Assembly: GCA_964563585.1 (NCBI GenBank)
Contig: CAZLXG010000009.1
Location: forward strand, 1-43,723
Length of the DNA: 43,723 nt
Direction: 5' to 3'
Source: CAZLXG01 sp964563585
GTDB taxonomy: Bacteria > Bacteroidota > Bacteroidia > Flavobacteriales > Flavobacteriaceae
The translations under genes and the position numbers were made by a program. Under the pieces are notes generated by a model. It worked only from the letters and a program-made list of their open reading frames with translations. It did not search any database and was not told the DNA's origin. Positions 1-9,432 of this stretch are shown piece by piece (the first letter of the stretch is position 1; each line of letters begins with the position of its first letter).

Positions 1-149
1 TCTTTGGTTCACGGCGGAAAATCCTTGCGGATTTACACGCAACGAAACCATACACAAACCCGTTCGTATGCAATCCTCCTACCTGTCGGTTTGCATACGA
101 ACTGAGCAGGGACAAGCCTAGTTAAACGAAATATTCGAATTTAACTAAC
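1..149. repeat. Palindrome-rich intergenic segment at window edge
   Basis: Three inverted repeats are stacked in 149 bases: arms at 19-24/29-34 (AAATCC/GGATTT), a perfect 12-bp pair at 62-73/91-102 (GTTCGTATGCAA and its complement), and 120-130/134-146 with a two-base bulge, which lies just past the pepD stop. Two forward frames are open for about 35-40 codons but give nothing recognisable. The 12-bp arms flank a 17-base loop, as in a mobile intergenic repeat unit. The last hairpin could help end pepD transcription, but it lacks a U tract. The left side is cut by the window. Confidence 0.45.
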
Positions 150-1610
150 TTATTTCTTAGGGATATTCTTCAAAATCTCTAAAACAAACTTCCAGTATTT
201 TTGAACCGATGATATTTGAGCACGTTCATCTGGTGAGTGCGCACCTTTTATGTTTGGACCAAAACTTATCATATCCATATTTGGATAATTTGTTCCTAAA
301 ATACCACATTCTAATCCTGCATGACAAGCAGCAACATGAGCTTCTTCACCATTAATTTCTTTATACAAACTTGATAACACTTTTAAAATAGGCGAATGCA
401 TATTTGGTGTCCAACCCGGATAATCACCCGAAAGCTCAACTTCGCAACCCGTTAATTCAAACGTTGCACGCAACGTATTCGCTAAATCCATTTTAGAACT
501 TTCTACTGATGAACGTGTTAAACATCCAATTTTAACATTACCTCTTTTTACAATAACTCGTGCTATATTATTTGATGTTTCTACCAAACTTGGGATATCT
601 GCACTCATTCTATAAACACCATTACAAGCTGCATAAATTGCTCTTGTTAATCCTTCTTGAACACCTAAATCCATAATGTTTTTTGGTGTATCAATTTTAG
701 AAACGTTAATTTCTAAATCGGGTTCCATAGTTTTTAACTCTACCTTAATGGTTTCTGCATATTGCTTCATTTCTAACAGAAAAGCTTCTTCATGTACAGT
801 GTCAATAACAACTATGGCATTACTTTCGCGAGGAATCGCATTTCGTAAACTTCCTCCATCAATTTCTGAAATTCGTAATCCAAAATTCTCAAAACCATCA
901 AACAACAAACGGTTCATGATTTTATTAGCGTTTCCTAACCCTTCGTGAATTTGCATTCCTGAATGTCCGCCTTGTAAACCTTTTACGGTAATTTTATAAC
1001 CAATTTTAAATTCTGGTGTTTCTTCTTCATTATACCTTCTAGTTGCCGTAACATCAATTCCACCGGCGCAACCTACTCCTATTTCATCATCTTCTTCGGT
1101 ATCTAAATTTAATAAAATACCACCAGAAAGCAATCCACCTTTTAATCCCATGGCACCAGTCATACCTGTTTCTTCATCAATTGTGAATAAAGCTTCTATT
1201 GTTGGGTGTGGAATATCGGTGCTTTCTAAAAGCACCATTATTGTGGCTACTCCTAGCCCATTATCCGCACCAAGGGTTGTGCCTTTTGCTTTTACCCAAT
1301 CACCTTCAATAAACATATCAATACCTTGAGTAGCAAAATCGAAAACAGTATCACTATTTTTTTGGTGAACCATATCTAAATGTGATTGTAAAACAACTGT
1401 TGTTCTGTTTTCCATTCCTGATGTTGCCGATTTTTTTATAATAACGTTTCCAACTTCGTCTTCAATGGTTTCTAAACCTAGATTTTTACCAAATTCTTTC
1501 ATGAATGCGATAACGCGTTCTTCTTTTTTTGAACCGCGTGGTACTGCATTTAAATCTGCAAATTTATTCCAAAGTTGTTGTGGTTGAAGTTGTCTTATTT
1601 CTGAACTCAT
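150..1610 (-). CDS. pepD: Aminoacyl-histidine dipeptidase (cytosol non-specific dipeptidase, M20C)
   Basis: This is a cytosolic zinc dipeptidase that cleaves Xaa-His (carnosine-like) and many other dipeptides. The 486-residue length is normal for PepD. The M20 metal-ligand set is visible: H77 in QSHLDM, D116 in LGADNG, the E146-E147 pair in DEETG (catalytic Glu plus ligand), D170 in NLDTEED, and H458 in GAHSPDE near the C terminus. The lid/dimerisation insert lies between about residues 185 and 390. The ATG start at 1610 is followed directly by conserved-looking sequence. A TAACTTTG element, matching the Bacteroidetes -7 box, lies about 20 bases upstream. The gene stands alone, with its 3' end towards the window edge. 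Confidence 0.95.
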   Translation of the reverse strand: MSSEIRQLQPQQLWNKFADLNAVPRGSKKEERVIAFMKEFGKNLGLETIEDEVGNVIIKKSATSGMENRTTVVLQSHLDMVHQKNSDTVFDFATQGIDMFIEGDWVKAKGTTLGADNGLGVATIMVLLESTDIPHPTIEALFTIDEETGMTGAMGLKGGLLSGGILLNLDTEEDDEIGVGCAGGIDVTATRRYNEEETPEFKIGYKITVKGLQGGHSGMQIHEGLGNANKIMNRLLFDGFENFGLRISEIDGGSLRNAIPRESNAIVVIDTVHEEAFLLEMKQYAETIKVELKTMEPDLEINVSKIDTPKNIMDLGVQEGLTRAIYAACNGVYRMSADIPSLVETSNNIARVIVKRGNVKIGCLTRSSVESSKMDLANTLRATFELTGCEVELSGDYPGWTPNMHSPILKVLSSLYKEINGEEAHVAACHAGLECGILGTNYPNMDMISFGPNIKGAHSPDERAQISSVQKYWKFVLEILKNIPKK

Positions 1611-1629
1611 AGTTTATTGTATTGTTTTA

Positions 1630-1637
1630 CAAAGTTA
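1630..1637 (-). promoter_or_regulatory. Probable pepD promoter -7 box
   Basis: On the minus strand this reads TAACTTTG, a match to the Bacteroidetes -7 consensus TAnnTTTG, 20 bases upstream of the pepD ATG. No good TTTG -33 element is seen at 19-20 bases spacing, so the call rests on the -7 box and its position. Confidence 0.4.
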
Positions 1638-1664
1638 ATAAAAATGAACCGACTTTTGCTGCTA

Positions 1665-1795
1665 CTCCTGATTGAAGTGGCATCCTTTTTAAAACAAAAA
1701 ACATAAAATTTGCTATGTAGAACTAAGCATTAACAGATTGCCACGTCGTTCCTCCTCGCAATGACGGACTTTTAAAAAGATATAACGGAAAGCAG
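1665..1795. repeat. Dispersed intergenic repeat, long copy A
   Basis: This copy matches 11180-11294 in block order: GGCATCCTTTTTAAAAC, then TAGAACTA, then CAGATTG-C-ACG-TC with CTCGCAATGAC (1734-1765), then TTTAAAAAGATATA-CGGAAAGC. The CAGATTGC...GCAATGAC core is a short imperfect palindrome of REP type. No ORF spans it. It lies between pepD and the divergent DUF3810 gene and ends about 60 bases before that gene's ATG, so it may form part of its leader. Confidence 0.7.
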
Positions 1796-1855
1796 GAAGA
1801 AACCTTTATAGATAAACAGTTGCCATTGGGTACAAATTTTTATCTATTTTTGAAT

Positions 1856-2923
1856 ATGCTAAAAAAGAACAAAACGATTGCTGCGTTTTTATTGATTCCG
1901 CAATATTTTTTGATAAAATTACTGGCGAATTACCCAGATTTTGTGGAGACGTATTACAGCAATGGTTTGTACCCGATTATTTCGAAACTATTTAGGTATA
2001 TATTGGGTTGGCTGCCGTTTTCGTTTGGTGATTTGGTGTATGCTTTTGCTATTATTTATGGCGTGCGCTGGCTTTATAAAAACCGAAAACGTTTAAGAAA
2101 AGATACGAAACAGTGGTTTATTGATGTATTTGCAGCAGTTTCGGTTGTTTATTTTGCATTTCACTTGTTTTGGGGTTTGAATTATTACCGATTGCCTTTA
2201 CATAAAAGCTTAGATTTAAAGCATAATTATACTACTGAACAATTGATTTTGGTTACTGAAAAATTGATTGAAAAATCGAACACATATCATTTAAAAATTG
2301 CTAAAAATGATACTTTAAAAGTTGATTTGCCTTTTAGTAAAAGTGAGATTTTAAATATAGCATCTAAAGGTTACGAGAATTTTAAACAAGTATTTCCGCA
2401 TTTGGAATACAAACCGAAAAGCATAAAAAAATCGTTGTTTAGTTATCCGTTAACGTACATGGGTTTTAGTGGTTATTTGAATCCGTTAACTAATGAAGCT
2501 CAGGTTGATGCTTTGATTCCTAAATATAAAATCCCTACTACGGCTTCGCATGAAATTGCGCATCAATTGGGTTATGCCGCAGAAAACGAAGCTAATTTTA
2601 TTGGATGTTTAGCAGCTATTAATCATGATAATGTTTATTTTAATTATGCTGGTTACACCTTTGGATTACGACATTGTTTAAATGAAATATATAATAGAGA
2701 TGAATGTCTTTTTGAAGATATGGTTGCCGATGTAAACAAAGGTATTTTAAAAAACTATGAAGAGGTTAGATTGTTTTGGGAAGCGCATCAAAACCCTGCC
2801 GAACCATTTTTTAAATTGTTTTATAGCAATTTTTTAAAAGCTAACAAACAAGAAAAAGGCATGGAAAGTTACAGTTATGTTGTGGCATTATTGGTTAATT
2901 ATTTTGAAGCTAGTAATATTTAA
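1856..2923 (+). CDS. DUF3810 family membrane protein with zinc-peptidase HExxH motif
   Basis: This 355-residue protein resembles the DUF3810 family of Bacteroidetes. Hydrophobic segments near residues 8-25, 45-70 and 95-110 make the N-terminal part membrane-embedded. The soluble C-terminal part carries ASHEIAHQLG (H232, E233, H236), a zincin HExxH motif, followed by a Glu-rich GYAAENEAN that could supply a third ligand. The substrate is unknown. The frame stays open upstream to a TTG at 1820, but the ATG at 1856 gives a normal short N terminus before the first membrane segment, so I chose it. The family is usually left as uncharacterised, and protease activity is inferred only from the motif. 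Confidence 0.8.
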   Translation: MLKKNKTIAAFLLIPQYFLIKLLANYPDFVETYYSNGLYPIISKLFRYILGWLPFSFGDLVYAFAIIYGVRWLYKNRKRLRKDTKQWFIDVFAAVSVVYFAFHLFWGLNYYRLPLHKSLDLKHNYTTEQLILVTEKLIEKSNTYHLKIAKNDTLKVDLPFSKSEILNIASKGYENFKQVFPHLEYKPKSIKKSLFSYPLTYMGFSGYLNPLTNEAQVDALIPKYKIPTTASHEIAHQLGYAAENEANFIGCLAAINHDNVYFNYAGYTFGLRHCLNEIYNRDECLFEDMVADVNKGILKNYEEVRLFWEAHQNPAEPFFKLFYSNFLKANKQEKGMESYSYVVALLVNYFEASNI

Positions 2924-3044
2924 AATTAATTTTATAACTTACACTTGTTTTTTGATTATGAAACTTCCATAACGAGGTGTTGATAACCAGAAGAATGACT
3001 GTATGGAAGATACACATCACCAATAAAAACAATAATTATAACAC

Positions 3045-3392
3045 ATGAAATATCTATTTACAATATTCGCTTTTTGTTTATGTGTGTCTGCTTCGGCACA
3101 ATTACTTAAAACTGAAGAACCTATAAAATTACCTATATCTTTAAGTTTCTTACAGTATCAAAATTTTCAAAATACACTTGATTTTAAATCTGATTTAAAA
3201 GCTTACACCTTTACCATTGACCAATTAGATAAAATGCGCCAAGGTCATTTTATTATTAGCTCTAAAAACATAAATAAAAAATTTACTTTTATTGAACTTC
3301 CAACCATAGATTTAAAAAAGGAGTTAAATAATATCATGCATAAAATTCCTGGACTAGATACTCCAGTGAGAGCAGAAGGATTTACGCTTTAA
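3045..3392 (+). CDS. Small secreted protein of unknown function
   Basis: This 115-residue protein has a clear Sec signal peptide (MKYLF, hydrophobic run to about residue 18, cleavage after ASAQ). The mature part is about 95 residues, lysine-rich, with no recognisable domain or cysteines. I do not recognise it. The leader upstream holds an 8-bp inverted repeat (2964-2971/3002-3009, CTTCCATA/TATGGAAG). It lies in the same orientation as the amidohydrolase pair that starts 155 bases downstream, but that AT-rich gap makes a shared operon uncertain. Confidence 0.7.
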   Translation: MKYLFTIFAFCLCVSASAQLLKTEEPIKLPISLSFLQYQNFQNTLDFKSDLKAYTFTIDQLDKMRQGHFIISSKNINKKFTFIELPTIDLKKELNNIMHKIPGLDTPVRAEGFTL

Positions 3393-3547
3393 TTTATTTT
3401 GCTATTTTTCATACTAGTCAAATACTACATTCGTAGATTTTTATTTTGATAGTAAATCAATTTAAAAAGTTAAAAAAATCATAATAATATCATCCTACAT
3501 TTTTAATTTATATCTTTAAAAATCTAATTTAACCAATTAAAAGTATA

Positions 3548-6526
3548 ATGATAAAAACGTATCTCAGTATCTTCACGTTTTTGTGTAGTCTTACGCTATT
3601 TTCTCAAGACTATTTTCCAAAAAACGATGGTGTAGTTTCAATAAACACAAACTATACAGCAATTACAAATGCAAAAATTCATGTCACTCCAACTCAAGTT
3701 ATTGAGAATGGCACTTTACTAATTAAAGATGGTAAAGTTGTAGCAACGGGAACTTCTGTAACTATTCCAAAAAACACAACTGTTATCAATATTTCAAGAA
3801 AAAGTATTTATCCTAGTTTTATTGATATGTATTCAAATTTTGGGATTGAAAAACCAAAAAGAAAACCTGGAAATAGACAAGCTCCTCAATATGATGCAAG
3901 TCGAACAGGTTATTATTGGAATGACCACATCATGCCAGAGAACAATGCTATTGACAAATTTAGTTATAATAATAAATCTGCAACAAGTTTACTTAAAGCA
4001 GGGTTTGGTGTTGTAAACACTCATATTCAAGATGGTATTATTAGAGGGAGTGGCGTTTTAGTTGCTTTAAATAGTAAAGATGGAAATGAAACACGGATTT
4101 TAAATCAAAAATCTGCTCAATACTTATCTAAAAGCAAAAGTGTATTATCAAGACAATCATATCCTACATCTCTTATGGGAACTTTAGCCCTGCTAAGGCA
4201 ATTATATATTGATGCAGATTGGTATGCCAAAGGAAACTTTAAATCAAAAGATTTATCACTTGAAGCATTAAACAAAAACAAACATTTAGTACAAATTTTT
4301 GCTGCTGAAAGTAGAGTTAATATTCTAAGAGCAGATAAGCTTGGTGATGCCAATGGCATTCAATATGTGATACTTGGCGGCGGAGACGAATATGAACGTA
4401 TTAACGATATAAAAGCCACTAATGCTTCATTAATTATTCCTATAAATTTCCCAAAAGCTTATGATGTAGAAAATGCATTTTTAGCATCCACATTAACACT
4501 AAGCGATATGAGGTCTTGGAATCAAAAACCAACAAACCCAAAAGTATTAGCTGATAACAATATCAACTTTGCTTTAACAACTCATTCATTAAAATCACCA
4601 GCAGATTTTAAATCAAATCTTCTGAATGCTATAAAACATGGTCTTTCAAAAGAAAAAGCTTTAGAGGCATTAACAACTATTCCTGCACAGCTTTTAGGAA
4701 AATCAAATAGTATTGGTTCTTTAAAAACTGGTAGTTATGCGAATTTCTTAATTACTTCTGGAGATATATTTGATAAAAAAACAACACTTTACGAAAATTG
4801 GGTTCAAGGTCAACAAACCGTTTTTGAAGACATTAACACTAAAGATATTAGAGGTGATTATGAATTCTCTTTAAATGGTGAAACATATACCATGTCTATT
4901 AAAGGTGAATTAAGCAAGCTGAAATCTGAAATTAAAACAGCTAAAAATAAATATGGGTCAAAAATATCATATACAGATGATTGGGTAAATATTGCTTTTA
5001 AAACATTAGACTCTACGAAACAAGAATTTATTAGAATTGTAGCAAATGTAGACACTCAAAAAAACCTTAACGGAAAGAGCATTATGCCAAATGGAACTGA
5101 ACGTTCTTTTTATGCAAAGTATTCTAAAAAGGAAGACAAAGACAAAAAGGAAGACAAGAAAAAAGAAGATGAAACAAATCGCATTTTTCCTGTATCATAT
5201 CCTAACAATGCTTATGGATTTACACAATTACCACAAGCAGAAACACTTCTATTTAAAGATGCAACAGTTTGGACAAATGAAAAAGATGGTATTTTAAAAC
5301 ACACCGATGTACTTATTAAAAATGGTAAGATTGCAAAAATCGGTCAAAACCTTTCAGATAAAAATGCAAAAATAATTGATGCAAAAGGAAAGCATTTAAC
5401 ATCTGGAATTATTGATGAACATTCACATATTGCTGCTGCTTCAATTAATGAATCTGGACAAAACTCATCAGCCGAAGTTACTATTACTGATGTTATAAAT
5501 GATACAGATATTAACATCTACCGAAATCTAGCAGGTGGTGTTACTTCTATTCAAATTTTACATGGTTCGGCAAATCCTATTGGAGGACGTTCGGCAATCA
5601 TCAAATTGAAATGGGGAAAATCTGCTGATGACTTACTCTATACTAATTCTCCTAAATTTATAAAGTTTGCTTTAGGTGAAAATGTGAAGCAATCAAATTG
5701 GGGAGATAATGCAAGAACACGATTTCCGCAAACAAGAATGGGCGTTGAACAAGTATATACAGATTATTTCAGTAGAGCAAAAACATACGACAAACTAAAG
5801 AAAAGCGGTAAACCTTACCGAAAAGATTTAGAGCTAGAAGTACTTACCGAAATTATTAATAAAGAACGCTTTATTTCTTGTCATTCATATGTGCAAAGTG
5901 AAATTAATATGTTAATGAAAGTCGCTGAACGTTTTAACTTTAACATAAATACATTCACACATATTCTTGAAGGTTATAAAGTTGCCGACAAAATGGTAAA
6001 ACATGGCGTAGGTGGATCAACATTTAGTGATTGGTGGGCTTACAAATACGAAGTTAATGACGCCATTCCTTATAACGCAGCCATTATGCACAATGCAGGA
6101 GTTGTAGTTGCTATTAATAGTGATGATGGAGAAATGTCGAGACGCTTAAATCAAGAAGCTGCAAAAGCTGTTAAATATGGAGATATTAGTGAAGAAGATG
6201 CGTGGAAGTTTGTAACATTAAATCCTGCAAAACTCCTACATATAGAAAACAGAGTTGGTAGTATTAAAGTTGGTAAAGATGCAGATGTTGTGCTTTGGAC
6301 AGATCATCCACTTTCAATATATGCGAAAGCTGAAAAAACGATTATTGAAGGTGTTACATATTTTGATTTGAAACGTGATAAAATGAAACGTTCAACTATT
6401 CAAAAAGAAAAAAATGAGCTTATTAATATGATGATGAAAGCCAAAAACAAAGGCTTAAAAACGCAGCCTATTAAAAAGAAAGATGAGAACGAATTACATT
6501 GTGATTCAATTGATAACCAACACTAA
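3548..6526 (+). CDS. Secreted tandem-domain amidohydrolase (imidazolonepropionase-like)
   Basis: This 992-residue protein has a signal peptide (cleavage near FSQ, residue 20) and two amidohydrolase-superfamily halves joined by a highly charged linker rich in KKEDKD at about residues 525-545. The C-terminal half has the full ligand set: H625 and H627 in DEHSH, a GENVK loop, H779 in SCHSY, H805 in THILEG and D859 in NSDDGE. It should therefore be a working metal hydrolase on cyclic amide or dipeptide-like substrates in the periplasm. The N-terminal half keeps the fold's landmarks (KDGKVVATG, YPSFIDMYS) but has lost HxH and the late Asp, so it is probably structural. The next gene, 11 bases downstream, is a related single-domain protein, which suggests an operon and perhaps a complex. 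The substrate cannot be read from sequence. Confidence 0.88.
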   Translation: MIKTYLSIFTFLCSLTLFSQDYFPKNDGVVSINTNYTAITNAKIHVTPTQVIENGTLLIKDGKVVATGTSVTIPKNTTVINISRKSIYPSFIDMYSNFGIEKPKRKPGNRQAPQYDASRTGYYWNDHIMPENNAIDKFSYNNKSATSLLKAGFGVVNTHIQDGIIRGSGVLVALNSKDGNETRILNQKSAQYLSKSKSVLSRQSYPTSLMGTLALLRQLYIDADWYAKGNFKSKDLSLEALNKNKHLVQIFAAESRVNILRADKLGDANGIQYVILGGGDEYERINDIKATNASLIIPINFPKAYDVENAFLASTLTLSDMRSWNQKPTNPKVLADNNINFALTTHSLKSPADFKSNLLNAIKHGLSKEKALEALTTIPAQLLGKSNSIGSLKTGSYANFLITSGDIFDKKTTLYENWVQGQQTVFEDINTKDIRGDYEFSLNGETYTMSIKGELSKLKSEIKTAKNKYGSKISYTDDWVNIAFKTLDSTKQEFIRIVANVDTQKNLNGKSIMPNGTERSFYAKYSKKEDKDKKEDKKKEDETNRIFPVSYPNNAYGFTQLPQAETLLFKDATVWTNEKDGILKHTDVLIKNGKIAKIGQNLSDKNAKIIDAKGKHLTSGIIDEHSHIAAASINESGQNSSAEVTITDVINDTDINIYRNLAGGVTSIQILHGSANPIGGRSAIIKLKWGKSADDLLYTNSPKFIKFALGENVKQSNWGDNARTRFPQTRMGVEQVYTDYFSRAKTYDKLKKSGKPYRKDLELEVLTEIINKERFISCHSYVQSEINMLMKVAERFNFNINTFTHILEGYKVADKMVKHGVGGSTFSDWWAYKYEVNDAIPYNAAIMHNAGVVVAINSDDGEMSRRLNQEAAKAVKYGDISEEDAWKFVTLNPAKLLHIENRVGSIKVGKDADVVLWTDHPLSIYAKAEKTIIEGVTYFDLKRDKMKRSTIQKEKNELINMMMKAKNKGLKTQPIKKKDENELHCDSIDNQH

Positions 6527-6537
6527 AATTTATTTCA

Positions 6538-7845
6538 ATGAAAAATTTAAAACTATCATTCGTATTAATTATAATGTTGTGTTCTTCAATACTTATAGCC
6601 CAACAAACACCTGGAGCAAAACAAAATAAAGATATTGCTATTACTGGTGGAATTGCACATATTGGAAATGGAACTGTTATTGAAAACAGTTTAATTATTT
6701 TCAAAAACGGAAAACTAACTACAGTAGCTGATGCTTCTCAATCTACTCAAGATTTGAGTAATATGGAAGTTATTAACGCTAATGGGGAACATATTTATCC
6801 TGGATTTATTGTACCAAATTCAACTTTAGGATTAGTCGAAATTGATGCTGTTAGAGCTACAAGTGATTTACGTGAAATTGGGAGTATGAATCCTCATATT
6901 AGAAGTTTAATTGCGTATAATACAGAATCTAAAGTCGTTGAAAGCATGCGACCTAATGGCGTACTTATTGGACAAATAACACCTCGGGGAGGACGTATTT
7001 GTGGCACATCGTCTATTGTGCAATTTGATGCTTGGAATTGGGAAGACGCTGCTCTTAAAGCAGATGATGGTATTCATATTAATTGGCCAAGTAGTTTTTC
7101 TAGAGGTCGTTGGTGGCTTGGTGAAGACCCTGGATTAAAACCAAACAAAAATTATAATAAACAAGTTACCGAACTTACAAATTATTTAAACGAAAGTAAA
7201 GCGTATAACAATGGCAGACAATCATCATTGCATTTGCCTTACACAGCACTTAAAGATGTTTTTGATGGTTCTAAAAAACTATATATTAATGTTGATGATG
7301 AAAAAGGAATTACCGATGCTATTAATTTCTCAAAAAGTAATAGTATTAAAAGTATGGTTATTGTTGGTGGTCGTGAAGCTTATAAAGTTGCCAATCTTCT
7401 AAAACAAAATAATATTCCTGTTTTATTACAACGTGTACATTCTAGACCAAATAGTGAAGATGAAGATTATGATTTACCTTATAAAATGGCAAAATTATTA
7501 GTCGACAAAGGTGTTTTAGTTGCTTTACAAACTAGTGGTAGTATGGAGCGCATGAATTCTCGTAACCTGCCTTTTTATGCAGGAACTACAGTTGCTCATG
7601 GTTTAGACAAAAAAGAAGCGCTTAAACTTATAACTTCTAACACTGCAAAAATTTTAGGTATTGATAGTTTTTGTGGCTCACTAGAAGTAGGTAAAGATGC
7701 TACACTTTTTATTAGTGAAGGTGATGCTTTAGATATGAGAACAAATAAACTCACTAGAGCATTTATTCAAGGTAGAAATGTGAGTTTAGAATCACATCAA
7801 ACCAAACTCTACAAAAAGTATTCGGAGAAGTATAAGAATCAATAA
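6538..7845 (+). CDS. Secreted amidohydrolase-fold protein lacking metal ligands
   Basis: This 435-residue protein has a signal peptide (cleavage after IAQQ, about residue 22). It has amidohydrolase-type opening strands (ITGGIAHIGNGTVIEN, then FKNGKLTTV) and the typical closing segment (SNTAKILGI, GSLEVGKDATLFI). Where active members have HxH it reads YPGFIVPNSTLG, and where they have the catalytic Asp it reads LQTSGSMER. It is therefore probably a non-catalytic partner of the tandem enzyme encoded 11 bases upstream, resembling that protein's own degenerate N-terminal half. A strong intrinsic terminator follows at 7851-7884 and closes the two-gene unit. A different chemistry cannot be excluded. 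Confidence 0.85.
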   Translation: MKNLKLSFVLIIMLCSSILIAQQTPGAKQNKDIAITGGIAHIGNGTVIENSLIIFKNGKLTTVADASQSTQDLSNMEVINANGEHIYPGFIVPNSTLGLVEIDAVRATSDLREIGSMNPHIRSLIAYNTESKVVESMRPNGVLIGQITPRGGRICGTSSIVQFDAWNWEDAALKADDGIHINWPSSFSRGRWWLGEDPGLKPNKNYNKQVTELTNYLNESKAYNNGRQSSLHLPYTALKDVFDGSKKLYINVDDEKGITDAINFSKSNSIKSMVIVGGREAYKVANLLKQNNIPVLLQRVHSRPNSEDEDYDLPYKMAKLLVDKGVLVALQTSGSMERMNSRNLPFYAGTTVAHGLDKKEALKLITSNTAKILGIDSFCGSLEVGKDATLFISEGDALDMRTNKLTRAFIQGRNVSLESHQTKLYKKYSEKYKNQ

Positions 7846-7850
7846 CAATA

Positions 7851-7884
7851 AAAAAAAGCGAATCACTAAGGTTCGCTTTTTTTT
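7851..7884 (+). terminator. Intrinsic terminator after the amidohydrolase pair
   Basis: Perfect 12-bp stem (7851-7862 with 7872-7883, AGCGAA/TTCGCT core), 9-base loop and a run of eight Ts. The A run on the left makes it usable from both sides, so it could also stop the broken gene on the minus strand. Confidence 0.9.
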
Positions 7885-7904
7885 ATTAAATTAAATTTTA
7901 TTTG

Positions 7905-8533
7905 TCAATTTAATTGATTTAATGTTCTTGTAAATACATAATCATGACTTGCATTAAAAATTTGTATAGTTGACTTATCTAATTTTAAATCTAAAGTATT
8001 AGCTATAGAAATATTAATAGCATCTGCTGTACCTATGTTTTGAAATCTAATTGTATAGTATAAATAATCTGTGTTACTAAAACTGTTATGAAGAATTTCT
8101 GGTCATGAGATTCCAATATATCATTAGGATTATATAAACCTGTAACAACTCTACTTACTGATGAAGTATTATTATTTGACCCAAGCAAATATTCAATATT
8201 ATCTGGAACAATTTTATTTGCTCTATAATAAATAGTTTTGTGGATTTGTGATATTTACAAAAACTTCAGAGTTTGTAATTGGGTTTGTTTCATCATACAT
8301 ATCTTCTAGACTCAAATAAAAAACAGTAGGGTAATATTCTTCAGACTCGCCTTTGTCAATTCTACAAAATAAAGAAAATGGGAATGGTTCAAAATTAAAA
8401 ACTTCAAAACCATTACTATACATCATCACATTCATAAAAAGTCGATAAACCACAAGGTGGCGGTTCTTGAACTTGCGAAAAAACCGAACACGATAATAAA
8501 ATCATTAAACCAAATAGTAATCTTTTGTTTCAT
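7905..8533 (-). pseudogene. Broken T9SS-type surface protein gene (DUF7619-like domain remnant)
   Basis: Reading down the minus strand from an ATG at 8533 and switching frame about four times gives one coherent protein. It has a secretion leader with MILLSCSVFSQ, then EPPPCGLSTFYECDD, SNGFEVFNFEPFPFSLFC, SEVFVNITNPQ, TIYYRANKIVPDNIE and finally YYTIRFQNIGTADAINISI and FNASHDYVFTRTLNQLN before TGA at 7905. The last blocks match the DUF7619-type domain placed before T9SS sorting signals. The ECDD...GFEVFNF and IYYRA blocks resemble repeats in the intact T9SS protein at 17341-20631. Several frameshifts and the early stop show decay, and the sorting domain is gone. This explains most of the 728-base gap between 7845 and 8574. 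Confidence 0.75.
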
Positions 8534-8573
8534 TTTTGTAGTAAATTTGCTAAATTCAAAAATTAGCTATAAA

Positions 8574-9374
8574 ATGCTTACTAAAGTAATAACCAGCATA
8601 CAAAACCCATTTATTCGGCAAATTGTACACTTAAAAGACAAGTCGCGCGAACGTAAAAAAACGGGATTATTTTTAATTGAAGGCGAACGTGAAATTTCTT
8701 TAGCTATTAAAGGTAATTACGAATTGGAAACTGTTTTATTTTATGCTAATTTAATTTCTAAAAAACGCATTAACAGCTTAATAAATTTAGAAACTAACAT
8801 TATTGAGGTTTCAAAAGATGTGTATCAAAAGTTAGCATATCGTGATACTACCGAAGGTATTCTTGCTGTGGCAAAAAGTAAAATTCATAATATTTCTGAT
8901 TTAAAATTTGAATCTAAAAACCCATTAATTTTAATTGCTGAAGCACCTGAAAAACCCGGGAATATTGGTGCTATTTTACGAACTGCCGATGCCGCAAATG
9001 TTGATGCAGTTATTATTGCAAATCCTAAAACCGATTTATACAACCCAAATATTATTCGTTCAAGTGTTGGTTGTCTTTTCACTAATCAAATTGCTTCTGG
9101 AAATACTACTGAAATTATTCAATTTTTAAAAGAAAAAAATATTACTATTTATTGTGCAGAATTACAAGCTTCTGTTCAATATCATACTCAAAATTACACC
9201 AAATCAACTGCTATAGTTGTTGGAACCGAAGCTACAGGATTAAGTGATGAATGGTTAAAAAATTCTAATCAAAATATAATAATCCCAATGCAAGGAGAAA
9301 TAGATTCTATGAATGTTTCTGTTGCTGCTGGAATTCTTATTTTTGAGGCGAAAAGACAACGGAATTTTAAATGA
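8574..9374 (+). CDS. TrmH/SpoU family RNA 2'-O-methyltransferase
   Basis: This 266-residue protein is expected to methylate a ribose 2'-OH in rRNA or tRNA using AdoMet. The N-terminal substrate-binding part has KDKSRERKKTGLFLIEGER (about residues 19-37), as in RlmB/TsnR-type enzymes. The SpoU knot motifs follow: EKPGNIGAILRTADAA, GTEATGLSDEW and the closing PMQGEIDSMNVSVAAGI. The frame is open further upstream to 8457, but that stretch is antisense to the 5' end of the broken gene on the other strand. The ATG at 8574 starts the conserved region. TAAATTTG at 8542-8549 is a possible -7 box. The exact target nucleotide is not predictable. Confidence 0.9.
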   Translation: MLTKVITSIQNPFIRQIVHLKDKSRERKKTGLFLIEGEREISLAIKGNYELETVLFYANLISKKRINSLINLETNIIEVSKDVYQKLAYRDTTEGILAVAKSKIHNISDLKFESKNPLILIAEAPEKPGNIGAILRTADAANVDAVIIANPKTDLYNPNIIRSSVGCLFTNQIASGNTTEIIQFLKEKNITIYCAELQASVQYHTQNYTKSTAIVVGTEATGLSDEWLKNSNQNIIIPMQGEIDSMNVSVAAGILIFEAKRQRNFK

Positions 9375-9432
9375 TTCGTCATTATGAGGGAAGTATGTCC
9401 GAAATAATCTTTTAAATTGAAACAAAAATTAA

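Noticed and set aside
8457..8573. N-terminal extension of the TrmH-family methyltransferase
   Set aside because: The extra codons have no ATG, are antisense to the 5' end of the broken T9SS gene, and precede the conserved start at 8574.
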